Assembly: GCA_902577875.1 (NCBI GenBank)
Contig: CACHAX010000001.1
Span: 51,823-115,822, forward strand
Direction of reading: 5' to 3'
DNA length: 64,000 bases
Origin: an uncultured Pelagibacteraceae bacterium
GTDB lineage: Bacteria; Pseudomonadota; Alphaproteobacteria; Pelagibacterales; Pelagibacteraceae
Position 1 is the first letter of the stretch; each line of letters starts with the position of its first letter. The position numbers were made by a program, and so were the translations under genes. Shown piece after piece: positions 43,880-52,271 of this stretch. The notes below the pieces were generated by a model that was not told the origin of the DNA, ran no database searches, and was given only the letters and a program-made list of their open reading frames with translations.

Positions 43880-45463
43880 TTAATAACCTTTTGCGTATCC
43901 ATCTTTTCTTGGATCTGAACCGCCAACTAAATTTCCTTTTTCTCTATCTATTTGAATTGCTTGTCCACCTCCATGAGTACCATCTATATACTCAACATTA
44001 TGACCGACTTCTTTTAAATTATTAAAAATTTTTTCATCAATACTTTTCTCTAATTTATAAATGTTATTGAAATGGAAAGCTCTAGGAAATGAAATGGCTT
44101 GTTGAGGAGTTAAGTTATAATCAATAATGCTATTTAAAACATGAACTTGTCCAACAGGTTGATATTGTCCTCCCATTACTCCATAAGATAATTCACATTC
44201 TTCTTTGTTGTTCATAACTATTCCAGGAATTATGGTATGTAGTGGTCTTTTTAATCCTTGAATACAATTAGGATGACCTTCTTCAACTCTAAAATTAGTT
44301 CCTCTATTGTGAAGAACCACTCCAGATTTATCACCTGTTATTCCAGATCCAAAAGCATAGCAAACAGAATTTATTATTGAAACTACATTTAAATCTCTGT
44401 CTACTACACTTAAATAAACTGTTTCAGGATGGTTTGGAATATTTAGATCTCCTACATCTGCGCAGCCATTAACAGATATATTTTTTGAGATATTATCTAT
44501 ATTTTGTTCATTTAATATTTTTTTTAAATCTAAATCTACAAATTCTGGATCACCAATATTTTCCTCTTTAAGTTTATAAGCCTGCTTTGTAACTTCTGCT
44601 TCAAGATGGAACCTTTCAAATGAATTCACATCATATTTTTCAATACCTAACTTTTCTAACAATTTCATCATTACTAAAACTGTTATTCCAGGGCCACTCG
44701 GAGGACATTGATGAATGATAATATCTCTATATCTATCTGATAAAGTGTCTGATTTAATAGTTTTTTGCTTATGGAAATCTTCAATTGTATGTAAGCCCCC
44801 AAACTCTTTTAAAGTTTTAACTAAATCTTCAGCAATTGATCCTTCATAAAATTCTTTAACTCCATTTTTTGAAATTTTTTCGAGAGTCTCTCCAAGTGCA
44901 GGATTTTTATTTACCTCATTAAATTGATAACTCTTACCATTATTTAGCATATGTTTTCTAGAATATGGGTTATCGTTTAATTTATTAAATACGTTGCTCC
45001 AGGCGTTAGCAACAACTTTAGTCACTTTAAAACCATTCTTTGCAATATCTATACCTTTATGAAACAACTCCTCAAAATCGAGTTTTCCAAAATCATTATG
45101 AATTGAATTCCAAGCATCTAATGCACCAGGAATAGTTACTGCGTGAGGACTTGTTAAACCGATTTTATCTATATTCTTTTCCTTAAAATAATCAAAATTT
45201 GCTTTTGCTGGAGCAATACCTGATCCATTATATGAAACAGGGTCTTTGCCATTCATTTTTATTATTGCAAAACAATCTCCACCTATACTTGTGGCATTAG
45301 GCTCTGCAACAGAGAGAACAACAGAAGCTGCAATAGCTGCATCCACTGCATTTCCACCTTTTTGCAATATTCTAAGAGCTTCTTCTGTAGCTATTGGATG
45401 TGATGTTGCAGCCATACCATTTGAAGAAATGGCATCTTTATCTTTTGTTGAATGATTATTCAT
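43880..45463 (-). CDS. Gamma-glutamyltransferase-fold Ntn hydrolase, possibly oxamate-type amidohydrolase
   Basis: A 527-residue member of the gamma-glutamyltransferase family, expected to cut itself before the nucleophile Thr348 in HPETVYLSVVD. There is no signal peptide, so it is cytoplasmic, unlike most glutathione hydrolases. Three residues that bind the glutamate of glutathione in E. coli GGT are changed: the Arg of the FREMAPA motif is Ser81 (YNGSGIAPAKA), and the NNQMDDF region reads HNRGTNF. Such changes are seen in relatives such as HpxW, which hydrolyses oxamate. The next gene downstream resembles oxalyl-CoA synthetase, which supports an oxalate-related role. Its start is 30 bases from that of the divergent MFS gene. 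Confidence 0.84.
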   Translation of the reverse strand: MNNHSTKDKDAISSNGMAATSHPIATEEALRILQKGGNAVDAAIAASVVLSVAEPNATSIGGDCFAIIKMNGKDPVSYNGSGIAPAKANFDYFKEKNIDKIGLTSPHAVTIPGALDAWNSIHNDFGKLDFEELFHKGIDIAKNGFKVTKVVANAWSNVFNKLNDNPYSRKHMLNNGKSYQFNEVNKNPALGETLEKISKNGVKEFYEGSIAEDLVKTLKEFGGLHTIEDFHKQKTIKSDTLSDRYRDIIIHQCPPSGPGITVLVMMKLLEKLGIEKYDVNSFERFHLEAEVTKQAYKLKEENIGDPEFVDLDLKKILNEQNIDNISKNISVNGCADVGDLNIPNHPETVYLSVVDRDLNVVSIINSVCYAFGSGITGDKSGVVLHNRGTNFRVEEGHPNCIQGLKRPLHTIIPGIVMNNKEECELSYGVMGGQYQPVGQVHVLNSIIDYNLTPQQAISFPRAFHFNNIYKLEKSIDEKIFNNLKEVGHNVEYIDGTHGGGQAIQIDREKGNLVGGSDPRKDGYAKGY

Positions 45464-45493
45464 AATAGAACTGTAATTTCATAAAAAATATAA

Positions 45494-46702
45494 ATGATCA
45501 ATAAAATAAATAAAAGTATTCTAATTTTTTCTGTATTTGCCTTTGGCTTTTTTATATCAAATTTACTGAGATCAATTACCGCAACATTAACACCTGCTCT
45601 TTCAACTGAATTCAATTTAAGTGCCGCAAATCTTGGACTTTTAGCTGGAGGATATTTTCTAGGGTTTTCGCTCATGCAAATTCCTACTGGTATGTTATTA
45701 GATAGATTTGGTCCAAAAAAAGTTATCGGATATTTATTAATCATTGCTCTTATTGGAACTATTTCATTTGCTTTTGCTAAAAGTTTTGCAGGTTTATTAA
45801 TTTCTAGAATTTTCATTGGTGTAGGTGTTGCTGCTTGTTTAATGGGTCCTTTAACTGGTTACAGAGTATGGTTTGAAGAAAAATATCAACAACGTGCAAA
45901 TTCATGGATGTTGATGGTTGCAAATTTTGGATTTGTTGCATCAACTCTACCAGTTCAAATTTTATTACCAATAATTGGTTGGCGATCCATTTTTTTAATT
46001 ATAGCCTCTTTAATTTTGATAAGCATAATATTAATATCAATTTTAATACCCTCGTGGGAAACTAAGAGGGATGAAGACCAAAATAATAATCTTCAAAATC
46101 TTTCCCACATATGGAAAAATAAATTCTTTATTAGCTTAGTACCGCTTGCATTTTTTAATTATGGAGGTGTTCAAGCAATACAAACATTGTGGGCTGGCCC
46201 ATGGATGCTAAATGTGACGGGTTATGATGCAATACAAAGTGCGACAGGTTTATTTTGGATAAATGTAACTATGCTTTTTTCTTTTTTAATATGGGGATAT
46301 TTTTTGCCAAAACTATCTTCCAAGGGAATTGACAGTATGAGAATTGTAAAATTTACACTTCCTGTAAGTTATATAATTTTATTTTTAATAGTCATAATGG
46401 GAAACAAAGCTGGTGCAACCATGTTCACTCTTTATATTTTATCATCAATAGTAATTTCTTTAACCCAACCAGCAATAGCATTAAATTTTCCTACTAAACT
46501 AGCAGGAAAATCTTTAACTTCATTCAATGTATTTTTATTCTCTGGTACTTTTTTTGTACAATGGATAATTGGTTTAATAATAGATTTTTCCAGAAATTTA
46601 GGTGCTACTATTACAATGAGCTATCAAATTTCTTTTTCAATTTTTTTATTTTTATGCATTTTAAGTTACTTATTTTTTTTAATATTAAATAAAAATGAAT
46701 AA
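45494..46702 (+). CDS. Major facilitator superfamily transporter
   Basis: Inner-membrane transporter of 402 residues with about twelve hydrophobic segments. The MFS loop motif between helices 2 and 3 reads GMLLDRFGPKKVIG, and helix 2 has SLMQIPTGML. A repeat of the motif pattern is less clear in the second half. The substrate is unknown. It is divergent from the amidohydrolase operon with only 30 bases between starts, so the two units may be regulated together; an organic acid or amide is a reasonable guess for the substrate. It overlaps the next gene by 8 bases. Confidence 0.9.
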   Translation: MINKINKSILIFSVFAFGFFISNLLRSITATLTPALSTEFNLSAANLGLLAGGYFLGFSLMQIPTGMLLDRFGPKKVIGYLLIIALIGTISFAFAKSFAGLLISRIFIGVGVAACLMGPLTGYRVWFEEKYQQRANSWMLMVANFGFVASTLPVQILLPIIGWRSIFLIIASLILISIILISILIPSWETKRDEDQNNNLQNLSHIWKNKFFISLVPLAFFNYGGVQAIQTLWAGPWMLNVTGYDAIQSATGLFWINVTMLFSFLIWGYFLPKLSSKGIDSMRIVKFTLPVSYIILFLIVIMGNKAGATMFTLYILSSIVISLTQPAIALNFPTKLAGKSLTSFNVFLFSGTFFVQWIIGLIIDFSRNLGATITMSYQISFSIFLFLCILSYLFFLILNKNE

Positions 46703-47597
46703 AAATTTTATCGGATATTTTCTATTATTATTTCAGCCACTTTTTATGGCTAGTAATTTAATTGTAGCAAGAGGGGGTGTTGATGATGTTCCTCCCATAT
46801 CTTTATCTTTTTGGAGATGGTTTATTTTTTTCATTATTTTATTTGTCCTAAATTATAAGTATTTATTTGATAATTTTCAGACTATTAAAAAAGAGAGTAA
46901 AAGAAGTTTTTTTCTAGGTTTGATGGGATGTGGTGTTTGTGGAATATTTCCATATATGGCTGGTTCATCTACAACCATTGTTAATATGGGAATTCTTTAT
47001 ACTTCTTCACCAATATTTATAATTTTAATCTCATATTTTCTTTTTAAAGATAAGATAAATGTTTTTCAATTCATTGGCTTACTTTTTTGTCTAGTTGGGG
47101 TGTTTGCTGTAATTTTAAAGGGCGATATCAATTTACTTCTTGAATTAAAATTTGCTTCTGGAGATTTTTGGATGTTAGGAGCAGCATTAGGCTGGGCGAT
47201 TTATACAGTTATGCTTTTTCAATGGAAATCAGAACTTAATTTTTTTCCAAGACTAACAATTATATCTTTCTTTGGTTTTTTATCTATTTTGCCTTTTTAT
47301 TTTATAGAGCATATTTATTTTGAAAAAACTTTATTCAATAAAGAATTTTATTATTGGATTTTGTTTGCAGCAATTTCTCCAGGTATAATCGCTTTCTCAC
47401 TATACACATTAACTATTAAATACTTAGGACCATCAACAACCGGTTTCACACTATACCTTTACACAATTTATGGAGCTTTTTATGGAATAATATTTTTTTC
47501 TGAGATTTTGGAGAATTATCATTTAATAGGTACCATATTTGTATTTTTTGGTATTTATTTGGTAAGAAGAAAAAGTAAAAATGAAATTAAAGCCTAA
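46695..47597 (+). CDS. DMT/EamA-family transporter
   Basis: Inner-membrane protein of 300 residues with ten hydrophobic segments in two EamA repeats. Marks include MASNLIVARGGVDDVPPISLSFWRW in the first helix pair and GWAIYTVMLFQWK opening the second repeat, plus a C-terminal IGTIFVFFGIYLVRR with a positively charged end. EamA proteins export amino acids or other metabolites; the substrate here is unknown. It overlaps the MFS gene by 8 bases and the hydrolase gene by 17, so the genes are co-transcribed. Confidence 0.9.
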   Translation: MNKNFIGYFLLLFQPLFMASNLIVARGGVDDVPPISLSFWRWFIFFIILFVLNYKYLFDNFQTIKKESKRSFFLGLMGCGVCGIFPYMAGSSTTIVNMGILYTSSPIFIILISYFLFKDKINVFQFIGLLFCLVGVFAVILKGDINLLLELKFASGDFWMLGAALGWAIYTVMLFQWKSELNFFPRLTIISFFGFLSILPFYFIEHIYFEKTLFNKEFYYWILFAAISPGIIAFSLYTLTIKYLGPSTTGFTLYLYTIYGAFYGIIFFSEILENYHLIGTIFVFFGIYLVRRKSKNEIKA

Positions 47598-48393
47598 AAT
47601 GTTATTTGCAAAAATTCTGTTTTATATTTTTATTATTTACTTTGGAGTTTCTCTAATAGTTTATTTTTATCAAAGAAAATTATTATACCATCCCGGTGAA
47701 AATAATTATTTAGATGAGGGACCTCTATCTCACAAAATCGAAAAAGTAACTATTCAATCTGATGATGATCTAGTTGGATGGTATTACAAAAAAAATAATA
47801 ACTTTAAAACCTTGCTTTTTTTTCACGGAAATGCTGGAAAATTAGATAATAGAATTTATAAACTAAATGAGTTTGCAGATCTAGATTTAAACTATTTAAT
47901 TTTTGCATATAGAGGCTTTAGTGGAAACAAAGGCAAACCAACAGAAATTGGACTTTATAAAGATGCAATTAAAGCCAAGGAATGGCTTAATCAAAACAAC
48001 ATAGAAGATAAAGATATTGTTCTCTATGGAGAATCTCTTGGCACTGCTGTAGCAATAGAGACCGCAAGTAACAATTTATTTGCAGGTATAATATTAGAGT
48101 CCCCATTTACATCCATGGAGATTTTGGCACAAAAATATTACCCATATCTTCCTGCAAAAATTATTTTAAAAGATAAATACAAATCCATTGAAAAAATTAA
48201 AAAAATAAAGTTTCCCATGCATGTGATGCACGGGAAAAAGGATAATATTGTGCCATTTTATATGGGCGAAGAAATATTTAATAAATATGGTGGTGTTAAG
48301 TCAAATTATTTTAATGACAACGACGACCATATGATGGAATTTAATAAAAATTTAATTCAATCAATCGACAATTTTATAAAAAGTTTAAATTAA
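47581..48393 (+). CDS. Membrane-anchored alpha/beta hydrolase (BEM46/ABHD13-like)
   Basis: A 270-residue hydrolase with an N-terminal hydrophobic anchor (about 8-28) followed by YQRKLLYHPG, a typical start for this group. The oxyanion strand is LLFFHGNAGKLDNR, the nucleophile elbow is YGESLGTAVA, an acid is expected in MHGKKDNIVPF, and the catalytic His in NDDHMMEFN. The family includes lipases and thioesterases; the substrate is unknown. The start lies within the last 17 bases of the DMT gene. Confidence 0.9.
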   Translation: MKLKPKMLFAKILFYIFIIYFGVSLIVYFYQRKLLYHPGENNYLDEGPLSHKIEKVTIQSDDDLVGWYYKKNNNFKTLLFFHGNAGKLDNRIYKLNEFADLDLNYLIFAYRGFSGNKGKPTEIGLYKDAIKAKEWLNQNNIEDKDIVLYGESLGTAVAIETASNNLFAGIILESPFTSMEILAQKYYPYLPAKIILKDKYKSIEKIKKIKFPMHVMHGKKDNIVPFYMGEEIFNKYGGVKSNYFNDNDDHMMEFNKNLIQSIDNFIKSLN

Positions 48394-48441
48394 GACATAA
48401 TTTAAACAAATCCACATCACTTTTAAATTCTAATTTTAGAT

Positions 48442-49005
48442 ATGTTTAAATTCCTTTTATTACTTTTTTTATTAATATTGCCAACAAAACTTAGTTCAGA
48501 AATAAATAATGAGTACTATGATAATAATTATTTTCATATTGGAAAAATGAACTCTTACAATAGTGAGTTCACTCTATATTTTAAAACACGGAAGAAAGCT
48601 ATTTTAGCAAAGGGAGAATTTTCTAATTATATTAATGATTTTCCACAGGACTTATACTTATATGATAAAAATTTAAATAAAGATTACCCTTTGATTTCAT
48701 ATGACTGGTTTCCAAAAAAAGTTAAAAAAATATCAAAAAAATATAATTACCCGCTTTTCCCAGAGGATTTTGCTTACTATTTATTAAATGACAACAACAC
48801 TTTAATTTTGATAAGTGCAAAAAAAAATTTCTATGAAAATTTAAAATATGACATAAAAAATAATAAGCTAGAAATTGCTAAGACTTCTGGCAAACTAAAT
48901 TTTATAATCTCTTCTTATGCTGAAAACTGTGGTTATAAATCTCTAAAAAATAATTTTGAGTGCAATATCTATAAACCTTTAATTTCTAAAAATTTGCTTA
49001 ATTAA
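48442..49005 (+). CDS. Secreted protein of unknown function
   Basis: I do not recognise a family for this 187-residue protein. It has a signal peptide of about 19 residues (MFKFLLLLFLLILPTKLSS), so it is exported. The mature part is rich in Tyr, Asn and Lys, with segments such as YNYPLFPEDFAYYLL and two Cys near the end (ENCGYKSLKNNFECNIYKP) that could form a disulfide. The gene follows the hydrolase after 48 bases and its last 8 bases overlap the convergent ftsY. The full signal peptide and length argue that it is genuine. Confidence 0.7.
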   Translation: MFKFLLLLFLLILPTKLSSEINNEYYDNNYFHIGKMNSYNSEFTLYFKTRKKAILAKGEFSNYINDFPQDLYLYDKNLNKDYPLISYDWFPKKVKKISKKYNYPLFPEDFAYYLLNDNNTLILISAKKNFYENLKYDIKNNKLEIAKTSGKLNFIISSYAENCGYKSLKNNFECNIYKPLISKNLLN

Positions 49006-49915
49006 CTTGAGTAAAAGCATTTGCAAACTTCTCAGCTTCAAATATTTGTAAGTCATCCTCTTTTTCTCCGAGCCCGAGACCAACAATAGGTACTTTATAT
49101 TTCTTTGAAATCGCAATCAATATTCCACCTTTTGCAGTTCCATCAAGTTTTGTCATTATGATGCCTGTGATTGGAAGTAATTTATTAAATTCTTCGAGTT
49201 GATTAATTATATTTTGTCCCGATGTTGCATCTAAAACTAAAATAACCTCGTGAGGTGCTGTTTCATCACTTTTTTTAATTACATTTCCTATTTTTTTTAA
49301 TTCATCCATTAAATTCTTTTTATTTTGCAATCTTCCTGCCGTGTCTACTATTACTTGATCTATATTTTGACTTTGAGCTATTTCCATTGCTTTAAAAGCA
49401 ACTGAAGCCGGATCTGAACCAGGATCTGATTTTACAATTTTAGCATCAACCCTGTTAGCCCATTCTTCTAATTGATCAATAGCAGCTGCTCTAAATGTAT
49501 CGCATGCTGAGAAAAGAACTTTATTATTATTTTGTCTAAATATTTTTCCTAATTTTCCAATAGTAGTTGTCTTACCAACCCCATTAACACCTGAAACTAA
49601 TATTATATTTGTCTTTTCTTTTTTTAAAAAAAAATCTTTCTTTTCTAGGGGTGTCATTAGTTCTAAAATATAATTATTAAGTATTTCGAAAACTTCTTTG
49701 ATTGGATCATTTTTAGGATCAATCTTTTTTTGAGCAATTATAGATTTTATCTCTGATGCTGCATCTATGCCCACATCTGAGCCGATCAAGAATTCTTCTA
49801 TTTTATCAAGAGTTGCATCGTCAATTTCTTTCTTAACTATTATTTCTTTAAGGCCTGATGCTATATTGCTTGCACTTCTTTTAAATCCGATTTTAAATTT
49901 TTCAAAAATACCCAT
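48998..49915 (-). CDS. ftsY: Signal recognition particle receptor FtsY
   Basis: GTPase that docks SRP-ribosome complexes at the inner membrane. The 305-residue protein has the N domain (about 1-100) and the G domain: G1 GVNGVGKTT (109-117), DTFRAAAIDQLEEW, DTAGRLQNKKNLM and TKLDGTAKGG. The acidic A domain seen in E. coli is missing, as in many Alphaproteobacteria. Its start and the stop of dapF share one base. Its partner ffh is encoded 1 kb away on the other strand. Confidence 0.97.
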   Translation of the reverse strand: MGIFEKFKIGFKRSASNIASGLKEIIVKKEIDDATLDKIEEFLIGSDVGIDAASEIKSIIAQKKIDPKNDPIKEVFEILNNYILELMTPLEKKDFFLKKEKTNIILVSGVNGVGKTTTIGKLGKIFRQNNNKVLFSACDTFRAAAIDQLEEWANRVDAKIVKSDPGSDPASVAFKAMEIAQSQNIDQVIVDTAGRLQNKKNLMDELKKIGNVIKKSDETAPHEVILVLDATSGQNIINQLEEFNKLLPITGIIMTKLDGTAKGGILIAISKKYKVPIVGLGLGEKEDDLQIFEAEKFANAFTQVN

Positions 49916-50739
49916 TATATTTTGATATTAATTTTTTCAATTTCAGATACAGGACCTCTCATTTTTATATTTAATTCATTATCAATTTGAATATTTAAAA
50001 TTCCTGTTGAAAATTCTATTTTTGAATTACTGTTTTGTAGTTGATTTAAATTAGCTGCGACTGCTGTTGCACATGCTGCAGTTCCGCAAGCTTTTGTTAA
50101 ACCTGCACCCCTCTCCCAAACTTTAATTTTGTAATGTTGTTCACTAATTTTCTGAGCTATTGTGACATTGCATTTCTCAGGGAAAACTTCATGATTTTCT
50201 ATTAATGGTCCATATTTTTTTAAATTTATTTTTTCTATATCCTCGCAAAAATATACGACATGAGGGTTTCCAACATTCACTGCAATACCACCATTCATTT
50301 TATTTCCGTCAATATCAATCATACCAAGTGATAGATTTTTAGTATCAAGATTTTTACTTAAAGGAATTTTGTTCCACTCCAAATTTGGAGCTCCAATTAT
50401 CGTTTCAACATCTTTATTATTAAGAACTTTAGATTTTAATATTTTTGAGGATACCGAAATTTCAATTTCTTTTTTATTTTTTTCAATACTTAGTAAATAA
50501 GCAACACATCTAGTTCCATTTCCACATGCATCTGAGCGGCTTCCATCCGAGTTAAAAAAAGCAACATCAGCATCAGCTTTTTGACTTTTCTTTATGTAGA
50601 TCAACTGATCGCACCCTATGAAATCTCTGTCACAAATTTTTAAGATTTGGTCATTTGATAAGTTTAAACTATTTATTCTCTGATCAATAATAACAAAGTC
50701 GTTACCTAATCCATCCATTTTAAATGCTTCAAATTCCAT
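49915..50739 (-). CDS. dapF: Diaminopimelate epimerase
   Basis: Converts LL- to meso-diaminopimelate for lysine and peptidoglycan synthesis. The 274-residue protein has both catalytic Cys: the first in SDACGNGTRCVAY (Cys72) and the second in KACGTAACATAV. The start MEFEAFKMDGLGNDFV is typical. It precedes ftsY in a minus-strand pair and is divergent from the ffh unit across 159 bases. Confidence 0.97.
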   Translation of the reverse strand: MEFEAFKMDGLGNDFVIIDQRINSLNLSNDQILKICDRDFIGCDQLIYIKKSQKADADVAFFNSDGSRSDACGNGTRCVAYLLSIEKNKKEIEISVSSKILKSKVLNNKDVETIIGAPNLEWNKIPLSKNLDTKNLSLGMIDIDGNKMNGGIAVNVGNPHVVYFCEDIEKINLKKYGPLIENHEVFPEKCNVTIAQKISEQHYKIKVWERGAGLTKACGTAACATAVAANLNQLQNSNSKIEFSTGILNIQIDNELNIKMRGPVSEIEKINIKI

Positions 50740-50762
50740 ATAAATAATACTTAACTTATTTA

Positions 50763-50790
50763 TTGACTTTTTGAACCTCTAATATAATTT
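50763..50790 (+). promoter_or_regulatory. Likely sigma-70-type promoter of the ffh unit
   Basis: TTGACT at 50763-50768 and TATAAT at 50783-50788 match the consensus boxes, though their 14-base spacing is short; TAATTT at 50785-50790 gives 16 bases. Transcription would then start near 50795, just where the structured RNA begins, which supports the assignment. Confidence 0.5.
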
Positions 50791-50791
50791 A

Positions 50792-50893
50792 CGCGCACTT
50801 CCGCAAAATACAGCAATTTGCGGTGTCTTTGGAAACAAAGAGATCGACACCAGTCAGCGAGGGTTCGCCCACTGGTGCGATACTTGCTGTGCG
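50792..50893 (+). ncRNA. Structured RNA leader of ffh (pseudoknotted, possibly the Pelagibacter ffh motif)
   Basis: By eye, four compatible helices are perfect: 50801-50807 with 50817-50823 (CCGCAAA/TTTGCGG); 50826-50831 with 50836-50841 closing a GAAA tetraloop; 50848-50854 with 50871-50877, capped by GGG-TTCG-CCC; and a pseudoknot in which the first loop (50810-50816, ACAGCAA) pairs with 50884-50890 (TTGCTGT), nine bases before the ATG. Alternative pairings exist: 50822-50827 with 50846-50851, and CGCAC at 50794 with GTGCG at 50875 or 50889. There is no purine-rich ribosome site. I recall a candidate RNA motif upstream of ffh reported for Pelagibacter; I could not verify identity. Confidence 0.85.
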
Positions 50894-50898
50894 AAATT

Positions 50899-52257
50899 AT
50901 GTTTGAAAATTTAACTAATAAATTTGAAGAAATTTTTTCTTCATTAAAAAAAGCTCCCTCTCTTGATGAAAAGCAAGTTGACGAGGGTTTAAAAGGTATA
51001 AGGTTGGCTTTATTAGAAGCCGATGTTTCTTTAGACGTAGTTAAGGAGTTTATAAGTAGAGTTAAGCCCAAAGCGCTAGGTCAGGAAATTATAAGATCAA
51101 CTTCCCCCGGGGATATGGTTGTAAAAATCGTTTATGACGAAATAGTATCTTTTTTAGGTGATAAGAATTCTGAAATCTCCCTTAATGCTGTCCCTCCAGT
51201 TCCAATCATGTTAGTTGGGTTGCAAGGTTCAGGAAAAACTACAACAACCTCAAAATTAGCGAAATTTTTAGAAAAAAATAATAAGAAAAAAGTTATGATG
51301 GCTAGTTTGGACGTTTACAGACCTGCTGCGCAAGAGCAATTGAGACTTTTGGGTGAACAAAATAATATTGAAACTTTGCCAATTATAGAAGGCCAGCTTC
51401 CTGCTGATATTTGTAGAAGAGCTTTAAGTGCTGCAAATTTAAATGGTTGTGAAGTAGTTTTATTTGATACCGCTGGAAGAACACAAATAGATTTTCAAAT
51501 GATGAATGAAATCAAACAAATTGAAACTATTATTAATCCTGCAGAAACTATACTGGTAGCAGATTCTCTAACAGGTCAAGTTGCTGCTAATGTAGCAAAG
51601 GAATTTAAAAATACAGTAAATTTGAGCGGCATTATACTTACAAGAGCAGATGGAGATGGAAGAGGTGGAGCTGCATTGAGTATGAAATATGTTGCTGAGG
51701 TCCCCATAAAGTTTCTTGGTGTTGGAGAAAAAATTGAGAATTTTGAAGTTTTCCATCCTGATCGAATTGCAAATAGAATTTTGGGAATGGGAGATATCGT
51801 TTCCTTAGTTGAAAAGGCTTCAGAAGATTTAGATCAAGAAAATTTAAAGAAAACAGAAGAGAAACTTAAAAAAGGTCAATTCTCGATGGAAGATTATCTT
51901 TCTCAATTACGTCAAATGAAAAAGATGGGTGGAATAGAAGGCATAATGTCATTTCTCCCTGGAGTTTCAAAAATTAAATCACAAATGGACCAATCAGGAA
52001 TAGATGAAAAAATTATAACTCAAAATGAAGCTGTTATTTTATCAATGACAAAGCAAGAAAGAGAAAATCCTAAAATTATAAATGGATCAAGAAAAAAAAG
52101 AATTGCTAATGGCTCAGGTACAGACATTGCCACTATCAATAAGTTGTTAAAACAATTTAAGATGATGTCAGAAATGATGAAAAAAATGTCTAAAGGAAAC
52201 ATGAAAGGAATGGCGGATAAAGGGATCCCGCCTGAACTATTTAATCAATTAAAATAA
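50899..52257 (+). CDS. ffh: Signal recognition particle protein Ffh
   Basis: GTPase subunit of SRP that binds signal sequences and 4.5S RNA. From the ATG at 50899 it has 452 residues: N domain, G domain with GLQGSGKTT (107-115), DVYRPAAQEQL, DTAGRTQID and TRADGDGRGG, and a Met-rich M domain after about 300 with QMKKMGG, IINGSRKKRIANGSG (RNA-binding) and a MMSEMMKKMSKGNMKGM tail. The frame continues upstream to 50818, but that part is the structured leader and would add an unrelated Arg-rich peptide. It leads a long unit with rpsP, trmD and rplS. Confidence 0.97.
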   Translation: MFENLTNKFEEIFSSLKKAPSLDEKQVDEGLKGIRLALLEADVSLDVVKEFISRVKPKALGQEIIRSTSPGDMVVKIVYDEIVSFLGDKNSEISLNAVPPVPIMLVGLQGSGKTTTTSKLAKFLEKNNKKKVMMASLDVYRPAAQEQLRLLGEQNNIETLPIIEGQLPADICRRALSAANLNGCEVVLFDTAGRTQIDFQMMNEIKQIETIINPAETILVADSLTGQVAANVAKEFKNTVNLSGIILTRADGDGRGGAALSMKYVAEVPIKFLGVGEKIENFEVFHPDRIANRILGMGDIVSLVEKASEDLDQENLKKTEEKLKKGQFSMEDYLSQLRQMKKMGGIEGIMSFLPGVSKIKSQMDQSGIDEKIITQNEAVILSMTKQERENPKIINGSRKKRIANGSGTDIATINKLLKQFKMMSEMMKKMSKGNMKGMADKGIPPELFNQLK

Positions 52258-52271
52258 AGGAGATATAAGTA

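Noticed and set aside
43880..45463. True glutathione hydrolase (ggt)
   Set aside because: The residues that bind the glutamate part are replaced and there is no signal peptide, so the specific name is not supported.
50792..50898. 4.5S SRP RNA gene (ffs) in the ffh leader
   Set aside because: The position next to ffh invites it, but I see no asymmetric loop with GGAAG and AGCA as in bacterial 4.5S RNA. The helices form a multi-stem pseudoknot that ends just before the ATG, so it is better read as a leader element.
50818..50898. N-terminal extension of Ffh (27 residues)
   Set aside because: The frame is open, but the bases are the structured RNA and the peptide (MRCLWKQRDRHQ...) is unlike any Ffh. 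The ATG at 50899 gives the standard start.
50760..51071. Reverse-strand open frame across the ffh leader and start
   Set aside because: It overlaps the structured RNA and the first codons of ffh and has no family features. It is an antisense shadow.
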